Source: Clostridia bacterium
Lineage (GTDB): Bacteria > Bacillota > Clostridia > Christensenellales > Aristaeellaceae
Direction: 5' to 3'
Length of the DNA: 21,097 bases
Assembly: GCA_017620115.1 (NCBI GenBank)
Contig: JAFZRB010000253.1
Location: forward strand, 1-21,097
Part shown: positions 21,047-21,097 of the stretch, in pieces
Layout: the number at the start of each line of letters is the position of its first letter
How positions within the stretch are numbered: position 1 is the stretch's first letter
The notes under the pieces: generated by a model
Seen by the model: the letters and a program-made list of their open reading frames with translations, nothing else
What the model was told of the DNA's origin: nothing
The model's database searches: none
Made by a program: the position numbers and the translations under genes

Positions 21047-21097
21047 GTCGCTTCATCCTCCCATACTGAATTCTGGAAACTCTACCGGAGTTCCACC

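Noticed and set aside
1..21097. CRISPR array or intact insertion sequence
   Set aside because: No regularly spaced direct repeats and no transposase motifs were seen on either strand.

Overview
The window is about 21 kb of GC-rich (roughly 60%, estimated by eye) bacterial chromosome. Strong AAGGAGG-type ribosome binding sites, several near-consensus sigma-A promoters, a two-iron superoxide reductase (desulfoferrodoxin), a FliB-type cysteine-rich methylase homologue, two MATE transporters and many cytoplasmic sugar enzymes suggest an anaerobic member of the Firmicutes/Clostridia with a high-GC genome, perhaps gut-associated. The lineage is inferred, not proven. I see no phage genes, CRISPR array, intact transposase or transcriptional regulator.

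Layout. (1) 1-574: tRNA-Asn(GTT) with its terminator, a bidirectional terminator-like hairpin, and a short remnant of the 3' end of a membrane pyrophosphatase gene (hppA). The remnant abuts the next gene, so this looks like an insertion/deletion boundary beside a tRNA gene. (2) 575-5245, minus strand: MoaF-like protein -> MATE transporter -> short FliB-like protein -> GH4 glycosidase. A perfect TTGACA/TATAAT promoter drives the first of these. (3) 5423-8131, plus strand: carbon-nitrogen hydrolase with its own divergent promoter, membrane-anchored HExxH peptidase, desulfoferrodoxin with its own promoter, and an AAC(6')-like acetyltransferase. (4) 8132-8351: intergenic region holding an imperfect long inverted repeat. 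(5) 8352-10334, plus: large putative glycosidase (DUF6067-like). (6) 10459-15591, minus: five-gene operon behind one strong promoter, in the order sugar isomerase/epimerase, ceramidase-like hydrolase, DegT-family aminotransferase, DUF1080 3-keto-glycoside hydrolase, Gfo/Idh/MocA dehydrogenase. (7) 15947-17356, plus: second MATE transporter, divergent from the operon, with a hairpin-rich leader. (8) 17366-21046, minus: SrlD-like short-chain dehydrogenase followed by a 903-residue GH20-like putative glycosidase.

How it may work together. Most genes look like intracellular carbohydrate catabolism: none of the glycosidases has a signal peptide, and no sugar importer lies in the window. The most interesting unit is the five-gene operon. 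A Gfo/Idh dehydrogenase and a DUF1080 protein are the partners of the oxidation/elimination route of glycoside cleavage through 3-keto sugars. A DegT aminotransferase acts on keto sugars, and the isomerase-like TIM barrel could handle the released sugar. Together with a ceramidase-like amidohydrolase, this suggests an undescribed route for processing amino or keto sugars, or an N-acylated glycoside. The GH4 enzyme at the other end of the window also uses NAD-dependent C3 oxidation, but in a single protein. All substrate assignments here are inference.
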